From Cinnamomum chago (taxonomy: Eukaryota; Streptophyta; Magnoliopsida; Laurales; Lauraceae), in contig CP142452.1 in the NCBI GenBank assembly GCA_038049695.1, positions 79,162,501 through 79,226,500 of the forward strand: a stretch of 64,000 nt of DNA, in the 5' to 3' direction. Shown here piece by piece: positions 46,901 to 58,879 of the stretch (positions are counted from its first letter, which is position 1; every line of letters begins with the position of its first letter). The position numbers and the translations under genes are program-made. Below the pieces are notes generated by a model. That model was not told the origin of the DNA. It saw only the letters and a list, made by a program, of their open reading frames with translations, and did not search any database.

Positions 46901-49900
46901 GCACAGAATTTGTCAAATCGAACTGTCACAATCATCATTCGACAGGCATGGATCAACAACACCCAGTAGGGATTGTCATGGGCTGGAACAGACTAAGTCT
47001 CACAAGAGCTCAAGAAAAAAAGAAAATGAACCCCCTTCTTTTTTCTTTTTTTTTCATTTTTACTCTTGGGTTTGAACATTAAAGTAAAAGGGATAAGTGT
47101 TATTATGGTAACTAAAACAAATTCTTACTCAACAATTTGGATATAATGGGACCTACAAGCTGTATTAATGTGGTGGTACACAATTCAAGATTGATTACCA
47201 ATGTTACATGAGATTTATCGGTAAGAAGTTGACGTTTGAGTTGTCTGATAATTTTAGGTATTCTGTACATTGGATTTCTGTAAACCATTAAGGGCCCGTT
47301 TGGTAATTTACCATTATAATTAAGTGGAGTGAAGTGAAATGAAAAGAATGAATAAAATATAAGTAAGTTATGATGATATTTTGTTTTTAGTTGTTTGGAA
47401 TGGAATATTTTTGACTTTTTGTATGGGGAATTGTAGATTTTTTGTCTTTTAGTGAGTAAATGTTGTTGCTTTTTGACTTTTTTGGGAAAAGATGGAGGGA
47501 AATTTTGTAAAAAGTGGTTTTGATGGGATGTTTAACTTAACTTGACTTTATTAGTAAATTTACCAAACGGGCCCTAAAGGACTCGTGATTATGGTAGATG
47601 ATGATGATAGGTTCGAACCAACTCAAAACTCGATACAGAATTAGCTGCCCCAATGGCCTCAAGCCCACACCCTTTTTTTTTTGAATTATAATTTGTGGTT
47701 TGTTATTTTAATGTTACTATGAGTATTAAGTTTGTGTAGTTATTTTATATTGATAATTTTGGTGCTTTGCATGTGTTAAATGATCCTTCTATTAGAAGAA
47801 ATGATGCAAGAAGAACTATGTATATCTATAATTAATTTAAGATACAATTATATTATCAAATTTAAACATTTTTAGCATTTTTCTATTATTAGTCGTTTTT
47901 CTTCCTTTTCTTCTTTTTGTAATTTTATTGTGATTTTTAAGAATGGCTCGCCTGTACTGTCCCAGCATGGGTGGTACCAAATACCAATTCATCCCGGTAC
48001 TAACCAACACGAAGATGGTTTTAAAACATTGGTTGCAAGTTGTACCATTTTCCATATATTTAGTCCCTATTCTTAAAGGCCTCCCAACCCTGAGCAAAAG
48101 GATTGCTGGATTACCCATGAAAGTGTGAGCAAATTAAAGAAAATCAAGAAATTTATCAATATAAAGGGACAATGTAATAGAAGATGACTTATTGTTTTCT
48201 AGTATGACTCTTTTAGTCAACCTGAGGTTGGTGTGAAAAGGCTATGATGGTTATGGTGAATTGCCTGTACACAGAAACTTGTACGTGCCCAATATACATG
48301 TGTCGACAAATATGATACTGCATGGATACTTTTAGGTTACAAGTTTTGCATATCCTACTATATAGCGATTAGCAAGTGCATTATTTTATATGATTCCATT
48401 AGTTTTCTTACTTTTCAACATAAAAATGCTAGAAAAGAAACTAAACAATGATATGCCATTAATTAAGAATTATTATGATGAAAAAAATTAATGCTTTGTG
48501 TAAACCTTAATGTAAAATATGAATTTTCATTTGTTATGGATAGGATAGCTGTATTTATATCCGTGTCTGGATTTCAGAAAGTGCTGAGTCATATCTGTAG
48601 TCCCTATATCCATGCCCCTATCCTTATCCATATCCAGGCATTGTAAAGTAGTACATTTGAATCGAACCCAATATTGATGTGACAATTGTACAATGATGGA
48701 GTCCGGATGCACGCAACCTACCATGCACGCGGGCAGCCTGCCATGCATCCGGGCAGGGGCTGCCCACGGTGATGTGGCGGACCGTGAGTGGTCCACTCTT
48801 GGTCACCGTGGGGGAAATCCTCGGAGGACCCCGTTTCATAATGATGATGATGAAATTGCTTGTATTGATGGCAAGAGAAACATTATTTGCATGATGTTGA
48901 GCAAGATAGATGTATTTATTATGTATCTGAAATTTTTTCAATCTGTAATATACTGTGGGTTTATTGACAAGAGCCCATATCACAGTTGGGAGGTGCTCAT
49001 TCTCACAACCACGAGGTTGTGGGCTTAAGTACCGTTACCTGAGAAAAAAAAAACTGCTTATTTCCTATTTCCTGATCTGTAGCTAAACTGTTGTTTCATT
49101 TTTTTTTTTTCAGCATTTCGTCCTGGAGGAGAACATGCTGGAAGTGGATTGCCCTTGTGTCACACCTGAAATTGTTTTGAAGGCTTCAGGTCATGTTGAC
49201 AAGTTCACAGACCTTATGGTTAAGGATGAGAAAACCGGAACATGTTATCGGGCTGATCACTTGCTCAAGGATTTCTGCAAGGAGAAACTTGAGAAGGACC
49301 TCTCTCTGACTGCAGAAAAGGCAGCAGAGCTGAAACATGTTCTCGCCATTTTGGATGATTTGTCTTCTGAACAACTCGGTGCAAAGCTCAAGGAGTATGG
49401 TATAAATGCTCCAGATACAAAGAACCCTCTTTCCGATCCATACCCTTTCAACTTGATGTTTCAAACTTCAATAGGTCCATCTGGCTTGAGCCCTGGGTGA
49501 GAATTTGCAAGGATCTTCTTGAGTGGTTTTTCCATTTATTTGCTTGCAATTTTTGTCTAGATCTCTACTTAGCTTGAAACCTTGAACTGTAGGTATATGC
49601 GCCCTGAGACAGCTCAAGGCATCTTTGTTAACTTCAAGGACTTGTACTATTATAATGGGAACAAGCTTCCTTTTGCTGCAGCCCAGATTGGTCAAGCTTT
49701 TAGAAATGAGGTTTCTCCTCCATTTGTTCTTCATGTGAAATCATTTGAATGTCTGATATACTTGATCAGTTGCTATGTTTCATTGTTTCTCATGCTGAAT
49801 GCATTGATGTGGCCATGGGTTTTCTGTATCTTTCCTCATCACACACACACAAATACAGGCTCATGCTGTACTGTTGATGTTCCACTTAATTATTTGATTT

Positions 49901-52900
49901 TATGAGATTGTTTGTTTGTGCATAAGCTGATTGCAATTGTTTGTTTGTGTATAAGCTGATTGACATCTCCTGGAAACTGCTGTCTGTGTTACAGATATCT
50001 CCTCGCCAAGGACTTTTGAGAGTGCGTGAATTCACACTGGCAGAGATTGAGCATTTTGTTGATCCTGATGACAAATCTCACCCGAAATACAAAGAGGTTG
50101 CTGATTTGGAGTTTTTAATGTTCCCTAGAGAAGAGCAAATGACTGGAAAACCAGCCAAGAAAATTTGCCTTGGTGAAGCAGTTTCAAAGGTTTTTTGTTA
50201 CACTTTGTCGTTTACCTCTGTTTTCATTTGGAAAGTAGAATCTTGATTCTTGCATATATAGTTTAGTTTGCACCATTATATTCGATGGTGGCTGTTAAGA
50301 TATTATTTATCTATTGCCTTGCTTGCTGTTTAGGGCACCGTGAACAACGAGACTCTTGGCTACTTCATTGGGAGGGTATACCTTTTCTTGACACTCCTTG
50401 GAATTGACAAAGAAAGACTACGTTTCCGGCAGCATCTGCCCAATGAGATGGCTCATTATGCTGCAGACTGTTGGGATGCTGAGATTGAGTGCTCCTATGG
50501 CTGGATTGAGTGTGTCGGTATTGCAGATAGGTCTGCATATGATCTGCGCGCTCACACAGTAAGATACAAAAGCTCTATAAGCTCTATATTGAATGGTATA
50601 AGATTCTCAATTAGTTATACTGTAGGACATGATAATGGTACTTCTATTTATTTTTCAGTTAAATTCTTGCACAATACCTCTTCTTCAAATAGCTGCCTGG
50701 CCTTGTCTCCTTTTCCTTTAAATAATTGGCATTATAAATAAATTGGTAAGGCAAAACTAGGATTCAAATAGATTGATTAAGAAATCAGAAGTATCACTCA
50801 GAGAAAAGCTGGAGGCAAAGCAGATCAAATGCACTCCATTGCCATGGTTTTTTGCAAGAACATTGGTCATTTCGCATGTTTCTCAGAAAAATCACAATCA
50901 CAAACCAGCAATGGAATCTGTCCCTTTGAATTTGCCCCTTATCTCTTTATAATAATTTACATACTTACGGATAGAAAAATAATAATTGATGTAATTAGTA
51001 TTTTTTTATTGGTGTTGATGTTATTATTATTAAGCATCCCTCGTCCAGGTTTCACTTCAGCATATTAGTAGATCATCGAATGAAATGGCGGATTGTCTTG
51101 CTAAACAAGGGGTTGACCGTGTGTGCAACATAAATGCTAATGGTTATGTAGTTAGGGTTGGTATTGGTATATTCCTGTTACACCGATACATCAGTTTCGA
51201 GATGTATTTTGTATCTTTTATATATATAAAAATAGATTTAAAGCCTGGTTTTAACTTTCCTTCTTATTATATAGACCTTTTGTTACCGATAAAAAAAATG
51301 TTATTATTATTAAGCAGGCAAAAAAGACACGCAGAAAATAATAGGAGGCAATGATGCAGGCCCTAGGTTAGGGCTTGTGTGGATTGCCGAACCGTGTCCG
51401 CAGACACCTCAAATTATCTCCATAGAGATTTCAACACGAGGACGCACCTCTCCGAGGGAAAACCCACAATTCTATTCAATAATCAAGTCTAAGATTTTCA
51501 TCTCTACAATGCTATATTAATAGGAAAAACAAGCTTAGGACCTAAGCAAACCTAATCTAATAATGGAAACTTCCCTAATTACAATTAGAAACATGCTAAC
51601 TAATAATTAGGAAAGATAAAAGGAAAAAAAATAAAATATCTCTAATTATTTTGGGCGGGACCACTTATGGTATGGCCCCGTTCTGCATCAGGCAATGATG
51701 AAAAATGCAAGTGATTCCCCATCATGCATTCTTTGACAAGGTTGTTGGTGCTTCTATTTCCTTCCATTAGTTGATGACAGAAATAACTTTCAATGAACAT
51801 TCAAACTCCTTGATATGTCTAATGAGAGAGAAATTACTCAAGGTTCATGATCACTCAATTATTTCACGAATTGGAATTCTAGAATTTTGTTGAACTTTGA
51901 ATTCACTGTAGAAATTACTTTTAGAAATTCTCAGTTATTTTTTGCATTTTACATTAAGATGGTATTACATACATGCTATGACCACATTCTAGAAGTGCCA
52001 ACCTTTTAAATGCTACATGGATTTAGGGCATTTTAATATGGTTCATGTCCTTTCTGTCAGTGTATCTTTTATCCTCAAATTACAGGAGAACAGTATCTTT
52101 ACACTTTCTCTGTCATGATAGAAGGGAGGTTTTAAAGTTTCTATTCTTCAGTGAAAGAGTTTGAGGTCACATTTTGAGAATTATCTTCAAACTTGGCATA
52201 TGATGGACTATAGAAGATGTAAAAAATAGAAATAATAGATCATCTAAGTGATTGCTTATTTTTCGTTTCGTTTTTCAGTTCTTAAATGACTGGAGAGCAA
52301 TCTCTTAAGTTAAATTCTGCCTTCTGAAAGTACTTCTCACATATGGAACCCTTGCCTTTTAACATGCTTTCATCAAAATTGAGTTTCCGTGGAGTTGAGT
52401 TATGTACTTATTGCATTCTGATTTTTGCTTTCGTATCACCACAACCATTACTTGTCCATTTTTGAATCTCTATGTAGGATGGAACGCTGAAAACAAGTTG
52501 GGATCTCAAAAGCTGATAGTTATTTAATTTACAAGAGTTCATTTTTCTCAGGCAGAAGCCTTTTTTTTTTTGTGTGTGCGCGCGTGTTGTGATTCACTTT
52601 TTCAATAAAAGAATTCTAATTTTAAATGGCTTTAGCTGTTTGATAACTCTCAAATTTTCTTCTTTGCAATGGAAATCTTATGAATTTGGTATTAAAACCT
52701 TAGTCAGTTGTCTCAACATAGCTAATGGATTTGGTAATACTGTATAACAGGAAAAGAGTGGTGTCCCTCTTGTTGCACATGAAAAGTTTTCAGAACCCAG
52801 GGAGGTGGAGGTATATATCTCTCTCTCAACCATGCAGATTGTTTTTATGTGTGACCCTCACAAACGAATATATCAATCTGATGAACCAATCATTTTTATT

Positions 52901-55332
52901 AATTTTTTTGAATGGTGGCACAAGTTGAACCTGCCACCTTATGATTGCAACAATGATCACCTTACAACCATGCCATACTAGCACATTTATCAGTGTGTGG
53001 ATGGGCAGCATCTGCATGCATGTCAAAAGACATCAGAGTTATAGCAATTTAGTTGATGGTTCCATTGAGTGCAATTTCACAGATAATTCATGCAGTGTTA
53101 ATTTTTTCAGAAACTGATCATAGCTCCAGTAAAAAAGGAGTTGGGTCTTGCCTTCAAGGGGAGCCAAAAGATGGTTGTTGAAGCTTTGGAGGTAAATTAT
53201 GATTATTTATCCTTACAAAACTATTAGTAAAAATTCCGTCAGATATTTCCTGCTCACTTACAAAATGAGTTCTGTTTTTGGCAGGCTATGAGTGAAACTG
53301 AAGCTATAGAAATGAAAGGCGCTCTAGAATCCAAGGGGGAGGTGGAGTTCAATGTCTGCACTCTTGGAAAAGTTGTCAAAATCACAAAAAACATGGTATC
53401 AATCTCTAAAGAGAAAAAGAAGGAACACCAGAGGGTTTTTACTCCATCAGTGATCGAACCATCTTTTGGTATTGGACGGATAATCTACTGCCTCTTTGAG
53501 CATTCTTTCTACATGAGGCCTAGCAAAGCTGGGGATGAACAATTAAATGTGTTTAGTTTCCTCCCTCTTGTGGCACCCATCAAGTGTACCGTTTTCCCAC
53601 TGGTTCAGAATCAACAATATGAGGAAGTGGCCAAAAGCATCTCCAAAGGACTAACTGCTGCTGGGATCTCTCATAAGATTGACATAACAGGTATGCTATT
53701 AAAATATAATAGATGGCTGATCTCAATTCTTGTTTATGTGAAATTAAGTAGGTCATCTAACTCTTGACGGAAAAATGGAAATATGTTGTTGTGGTTGGAA
53801 ACGTTGTATTGGATATATAGACGCGTGACATATCCACTTAAATCATGCTCCGGGGTGGTTGCATTTTCCTGCGAGTCGTGGTCATGGAATCAAGCTTGTG
53901 ATTGCTTACTAGTTTCTATCTTACCTCAACTAAGGTTGGCTTCTTTATATGCTAGTTCCCACTTGTACCGTTGCTGGTGGTTAAAATTTGCTCTCAGAGG
54001 TTAGATTGTTAGTATTTGATGAGGGGTTTCTTTTCTTTTTATCTAAGATTTTTTTTTTTTTAAGTCTTCCACAAAATGTTGAGGTTTCTGCAACTCTGCA
54101 TTTTATACATGGATTTCACTGCTTGATTATGCAGGCCCTTTATTTATGGACCCATGATGGAGGGTGACGTCAGCACTCACAGATTGGAAGATCTCTTTGA
54201 TCAGTGGCCTACACTTGGATGATTAAGAGTTAAATACAGTCCTCATACTATAAAAATGATCAAAAGTCCATACTTCATCTGAGAGTTTTGGGCATCCTTC
54301 ACCATCCATCATGTGCCACTAGACATTTACTGACTTTGAGGCGCCAAGACCGTACAGTTGCTGCACGTGTGGACCATCCATGCCATGCCTACTTTTACTT
54401 CAGGCCATTAAATCCCTGAACATTTTGGGTGGAAAGGTTACATGCATGCATTGCATGTACCAGGGGGTAAACGTTGGCATGGTCTGCACTTCATCCTTAT
54501 GAAAATAATGGATGGCTGGTATATATTTCATTGTAGTTTTGAAGCATCCTTCATCCAGTTTGAATGTTTGATACTCGACATTTACTATTTGGACTTAAAG
54601 GCTCCAAGACTGTACAGTTGTAGCACATATGGACTTCATTCATGCCTACTTCAGGCTATTAAATCCCGGAGTATTTTGGGTGGAAAAGTTAATTATATTT
54701 CATTTTAAAAAAAGAGTTAATTAGATGAGTACATGCATTACATGGATGAAATTATACATGTAGATTTATGTGTGCGCATGGGTACATTATTACATACATC
54801 ATATGAGGAAAAGCTTTCTAAATTGATAAAATTATGTACGTACTAAAAGTATGTGTCCAGGCAGGCCCTGTTGGTTTGTGTCTCCATTCATGGATGAGAT
54901 TGTAGGAATATTTTATGATGTAACTGTCTTTACTACAGCAGCATATGTACTTATTTATATTGATTGATATATGCTTTGCAATCTTTATTTTTATTTTTCG
55001 GTTTTTGGGGCGGGGTGAGTGATTTGATTTTTTACATATGGATGTATATGGTTGTAAATTGAAACAAAATTGTCGCAGGTACATCAATAGGGAAACGATA
55101 TGCAAGGACAGATGAGCTCGGCGTTCCTCTCGCCATCACTGTGGATTCTACTACATCAGTTACAATCCGAGAGAGAGATAGCAAGGATCAGATCCGCGTC
55201 AGTATTGATGAGGTGGCATCAGTGGTTAAGGAGGTCACAGATGGGCAGAGCACATGGGCTGATGTACAGTGGAGATACCCAGCCCATTCATCAACGGCTT
55301 CTGGCGAATCCTCTCATCAGAATGAAAGTTAG
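40963..55332 (+). CDS. Glycine--tRNA ligase, nine exons, dual-start (mitochondrial/cytosolic)
   Basis: The exons are 40963-41433, 49114-49496, 49593-49710, 49995-50189, 50334-50558, 52751-52810, 53111-53191, 53285-53690 and 55079-55332, giving 730 residues with all phases intact. Arabidopsis GlyRS-1 (AT1G29880) is 729. It charges tRNA-Gly with glycine using ATP. The order is an Arg/Ser-rich presequence (1-35), a WHEP-type helical domain (about 38-95), the class II catalytic core with [14 protein letters not shown], motif 2 ([17 protein letters not shown] at about 322) and motif 3 ([12 protein letters not shown] at about 570), and a C-terminal anticodon-binding domain from [13 protein letters not shown]. 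The second in-frame ATG (41068) begins a 695-residue form without the presequence. The first ATG has a weak context (T at -3, C at +4) and the second has G at +4, so leaky scanning could give both forms. Confidence 0.97.
42895..43200. repeat. Degenerate tandem repeats inside the solo LTR
   Basis: Units of roughly 80-100 bp recur with variation around the motifs aaaccgggtgt, cattt-aaacat and gtaaaaacat-gaatat. The array is too diverged for exact unit boundaries by eye. Confidence 0.5.
43430..43560. repeat. Tandem duplication of about 66 bp in the solo LTR
   Basis: The block ctgatctcagtcactcgagg followed by tgaggagaaacag occurs twice (43437 and 43495 regions), each followed by ggatctcat and an atacatatacatata tract. 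Confidence 0.85.
44430..44542. repeat. Cluster of GATCGATCGG palindromes
   Basis: Four copies of the gatcgatcgg core, in alternating orientation and separated by ggcc or short spacers, lie inside the solo LTR. The central pair forms ccgatcgatcggccgatcga. Such a GATC-dense palindrome cluster is unusual in this AT-rich region. Confidence 0.8.
46625..46870 (-). mobile_element. Antisense LINE fragment
   Basis: The minus strand reads [15 protein letters not shown] and, with a frameshift, NHQILNDR and KFNKDG, resembling the end of plant L1-type ORF2 after the zf-RVT domain. It is short and broken. Confidence 0.55.
47292..47574 (+). mobile_element. Tourist-like MITE, 283 bp, TSD taa
   Basis: The ends are gggcccgtttggtaattta and, inverted, gggcccgtttggtaaattta. 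The trinucleotide taa lies on both sides (47289-47291 and 47575-47577), fitting the TWA target of PIF/Harbinger. An inverted copy of the same length is at 63563-63845. Confidence 0.85.
51037..51297 (+). mobile_element. 5'-truncated LINE with RNase H tail and 19-bp TSD
   Basis: The segment encodes [21 protein letters not shown], the end of the RNase H-like domain (RVT_3 type) of plant L1 elements, then a short 3' UTR and a run of eight adenines. The 19 bp atgttattattattaagca flanks it exactly (51018-51036 and 51298-51316). Confidence 0.85.
51352..51690. mobile_element. Solo LTR, 339 bp, TSD ggcaa
   Basis: It starts TGATGCAG and ends CTGCATCA, a perfect 8 bp inverted terminus with TG...CA. The 5 bp ggcaa is repeated on both sides (51347-51351 and 51691-51695). 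There is no internal coding, so it is a solo LTR or TRIM-like unit. Confidence 0.8.
53691..55078 (+). other. Intron 8 of the GlyRS gene
   Basis: The boundaries are aacag/gtatgc and gtcgcag/gtacat, restoring a split glycine codon (DITG then TSIGK). A diverged direct repeat is present (54281-54430 and 54540-54680, shared ctgtacagttg and attaaatccc). No gene inside. Confidence 0.85.
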
Positions 55333-55745
55333 GACTTGCTAAAATAGATTGGCTTCTGAAGTCATAAAGTGGTTTATTAGAAAACATGCAAACAAATGGG
55401 AAGTGTTTATATATTTATTTATGAAAATGCATGTTTCTTTCTTTGTGACCATGAGGTATGATATCCACCGAAGAGTCTACGCAGCTGAGACCTGGATTTT
55501 GTTCAGCTCGGTATGCATGTTAGCGGCTGAGATAGGTTTTTTTTTATTTTTTTTGTCAGACTGAAATTTTGGACTTGCTAGAATAGATTGGATTCTGAAG
55601 TTATAAAGTGGTTTATTAGAAAACATACAAACAAAAGAAAAGTGTTTATTTATTTATTTTTGTGAAAATGCATGTTTCTTTCCTTGTGACCATTGAAGAG
55701 GGCCCGCGGCTGGGATATGCATTTTGTTCAGCTTAGAAATGCATA
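55333..55745 (+). repeat. Tandem duplication just after the GlyRS stop
   Basis: The block ggacttgctaaaatagattg at 55334 recurs at about 55572 as ggacttgctagaatagattg, and similarity continues through ataaagtggtttattagaaa, aaaatgcatgtttctttc and attttgttcagct. The period is about 238 bp. The duplication probably lies in the 3' UTR. Confidence 0.85.
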
Positions 55746-58700
55746 ATGAGCATGATCTACAGACCCAGAACGACTCCCCACCGAGTCTCTGCTACCCTGC
55801 AAAACAGGCTAATCATGGGACTTCTCTACTGGGAGAGATGCAGTCAGAAATATTATTCTTGAAGAGCGGTGGGAGGGGAGGGCCAGACCTGGTATACTTC
55901 CGAGTAAGGACTTTGGCCCAGAGTTTCTGATGGCATTCCTGAAGAGAGGTTTGCTTGAGGTGCTACTGAGTAAGAAGTTACTGAATAAATCGCCAGACAG
56001 CATGGGCCATAAAAAGCCTCAGCCTGTCCCTCTAATTCCTAGACCCACCCTTCCTAGCCCTAGGGGGGTATTGTGAATCCCTTCCACGCTGACACAACCA
56101 TTTTAGCTTCCTTTAGTCTTCATGCCTAAGAAATGATGGATTTTACTAATTCATTTTATTGGAGACAGAAGCCGGGAGTACATTTATACCCATCCAGTGA
56201 TATGGAATGGTCAATGCAACCGAGTGGTCTAGGTTCTCTCTACCTATAGACAACAGTTCGGTCCTATCCAGTTGGAGATTCTGTTAGAAATCCTTGCCAA
56301 GACCCCTTTCCACCTTGTGATCCCAGTGTTCTTTGTGGACAATTGAGATTTGAGAGCCCAAGTAGGTAACTGAATTGTTGATTTTGGTAGTCTTCAGGCC
56401 ACAGTAGACGGATCTTTGCAATCTTGTTGGGGGTGTTAACTGAAAATACCAGCTGGGATTTTTGTTTGTTGATTCTTCGACCAGCCTCTCTGGCAAAATG
56501 TTCCAACACTCTTCCTAGCAGATTTGAGATGCAGATTGAGGCATTAAAGGTGAGCAGAAGATCGTATTCAAACTGCGAAGATCCTAACTGATCCCCTCCT
56601 ATTGATAGTTTAGGGAATGGAATTCGTCTAATGTTTTATTTAAGTGCCTCTTGAAGTATCTCATTAAGGCTGCTCTACATATCATCTATAGGTCAGAAGA
56701 AAGTGGATTCCCTTGTCTCAAACCTCTTCCTATAGGAAACTCCTCTGTCAGATCTCTATTGAATTTAGTTCTGAAAGATGCAGTCGAAATGCACCCATCA
56801 ATCCCTCTAGAGAAACTCTGGTTAAGAAAGCATTTGTGAGGGAAATTCCAATGGATTGTGTCATATGCTTTCCCCACATCCCCTTCAAGGGGTAAGTTGC
56901 CTTTTTCCTATGCGCCTGGCTCATCTGATGGAACATTTCTTTGGCCATTATAATGTTATCCACGACCCTTCTGCGTGAGACAAAACACTCCCTAATTAGG
57001 GGAGATGAAATTTTTTTTTTTAGAAGGGAATGATGTTGGTGGGTTAGAATTTTGACAACTATTTTCTATTGAACTTTGTAGAGGGTTGTGGGTCAAAATT
57101 CTTTTAGAATTTGTGGACTCCCCCTCATTTTGGAATCAAGGCTATGAGGGTCTCACTCACTTGAGAATCTAGAATTCCATCCCTGAAGAATCAGGTGACA
57201 AATCTTAGAAAATGTGATTTCACCACCGCCCAGAATTCCTGGTAAAATTTAGCATTAAAAGCTATCCAGCTGGTGGCTTTCCACCAGTCCCGAACTTCAT
57301 CCACCAGTGGTACCTCTCTCTTCCTGGGTGATAATCCGAGGGAGAAACTCAGGCTTATTCAGCTCATTGGCATTTACCCCGGTCCAATCTGAATAGACTC
57401 TTAAAGAAGCCCATGCAGTGGGGCCTTGTGTTCCCTTGTGTTAGATAAGACCTCCAATCAAGTTGCATACATTCATAACTAAAAACTACGTTAACACCAG
57501 AAACAGAAATTTGGGAATCTCTGAAAAGAACTTCCCTTCTAATATCTATATTCCCATTTCTTGGCAGAAGGATTTCCAATGCTTCCATCTGAGCAAATGC
57601 CATTGCACAATGGAAAGAGACCACTCCTAAATTTAAGGAAGTCCATCTCCTTTGTATTTATCTTTTTATTAACACTAGACCCATCAGTGAACATGGTGCA
57701 GAACGTTTCTATAAGAGACCATTTGGATCCTCAAAAACTAGCAACTAACTCCACTAACATGTAATTGGGCATTCATGTGTTTGGATGATCTAAGGGCATG
57801 TATGGTTTTATCAAGTTAAGAGTGCTCAGACTCGGCATGAGTTTTAGCTGCTAAAATCATCCCACACCCTTAGCCACTTTACCTCATCCAAACCAAGCTG
57901 AAAACAGTTCGCAGTAAGAAAATTATTCCCCTTTTGAGTTGTAATAATTAATAAAAGTCCAAAATGGTCTTACCCAAAAAAAACCTTCTCGGAGTAGAAT
58001 GATAAATAAATGCATAAGGATAAAAGCAATAAAATCATAAATCACAAGTCAATCTCACCAGAAATCTACAAAGGGTTCTCAAGATGTCTCTTCCTCGGTG
58101 CCACACCATGTTTTATAGAAAAAAGTACATAGAGCCCCAAATAGTCCTTTCTCTCTTCCTCCACTTCGTTCCAAATGAGGAGAGAATGGCCAGTTTAGTT
58201 CCAAATAGAGTCGTAGAGAAACTATTGTGGCACAGACAACCTTCCATTAGAACCAGAGAGAGAACTTACAGAAGCAGATTTTCCTAGACCCATCTTTTTA
58301 TCCACCAAAGAGTAACTTTCTCAAGCAGATACATTGTAGTTAAAAGAACCAAATAAAAACAAGTGCTCTATCAGTTAGCATCCGTCTTTGTTTAAAATGG
58401 CCGGTCTCAAAGTCTTAACCTCCCTTTCCCATCTCTTGTCATCAACCAGCTCTACTTAGTATTAAGTGCATATGCAAGAAAGATCTTCATATCATGAAAA
58501 TGGACCCCTTTAGAAGGAGTCATAAATCATAATGTTTTGGTTGCTCTTGACCTGCAAGTTTGACAATTAGACCTTCCCATTTCATGATAGTGAGCACCAC
58601 CCTTCCTAGACCCAAACCATCAAATCTAAGATGTTCTTTGGATGAAATAATTGAGCCCCAAATCTCACTTCATTCAGAATGATATATAATTACCATCAAA

Positions 58701-58879
58701 TCAATCACATGTAAACAACCCTATCAATTTTCATGCTTATGGAGATAAGGGGCACCATTATTCCATATCAATAAGATTGTGGCACGATGCCTTCAATTTG
58801 AGAAAGTTGGCTCGCTGTTAAGAAATGGGAGGGGCCACCACCAAAACTCCCTGGCTAGGAGAACCAGTGGATCCATACT
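55746..58879. other. Spacer between the convergent GlyRS and LEAFY genes
   Basis: The two genes converge here. The main content is an antisense degenerate LINE, listed separately; 57800-58879 shows no recognisable gene. Confidence 0.6.
56200..57340 (-). mobile_element. Degenerate L1-type LINE reverse transcriptase (antisense)
   Basis: On the minus strand, with several stops and frameshifts, the order is NAKFYQEFWAVVKS, FFRDGILDSQVSETLIALIP, VVDNIIMAKEMFHQM, KAYDTIHWNF, GLRQGNPLSSDL and INKQKSQLVFS followed by YLGSQIS. These are RVT_1 blocks in correct order. The catalytic FADD-type segment is not visible intact. It is a dead copy; flanking sequence to about 57760 may belong to it. Confidence 0.8.

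Larger units (their letters stand above)
41434..49113 (+). other. Intron 1 of the GlyRS gene, 7.7 kb
   Basis: The donor is cgccag/gtaagg and the acceptor is a T-run followed by cag/catttc; the protein reads through in phase 0 (AFWRQ then HFVLEEN). Inside are a 3.8 kb solo-LTR-like element, an antisense LINE fragment and a Tourist-like MITE. The other stretches (41434-42279, 46090-46600, 47580-49080) show no gene. Confidence 0.9.
50559..52750 (+). other. Intron 5 of the GlyRS gene, 2.2 kb
   Basis: The donor is caca/gtaaga and the acceptor is tataacag/gaaaag, phase 0 (LRAHT then EKSGVP). It holds a LINE fragment with clear target duplications and a small solo LTR, placed 35 bp apart. The rest (51700-52740) is featureless. 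Confidence 0.9.
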
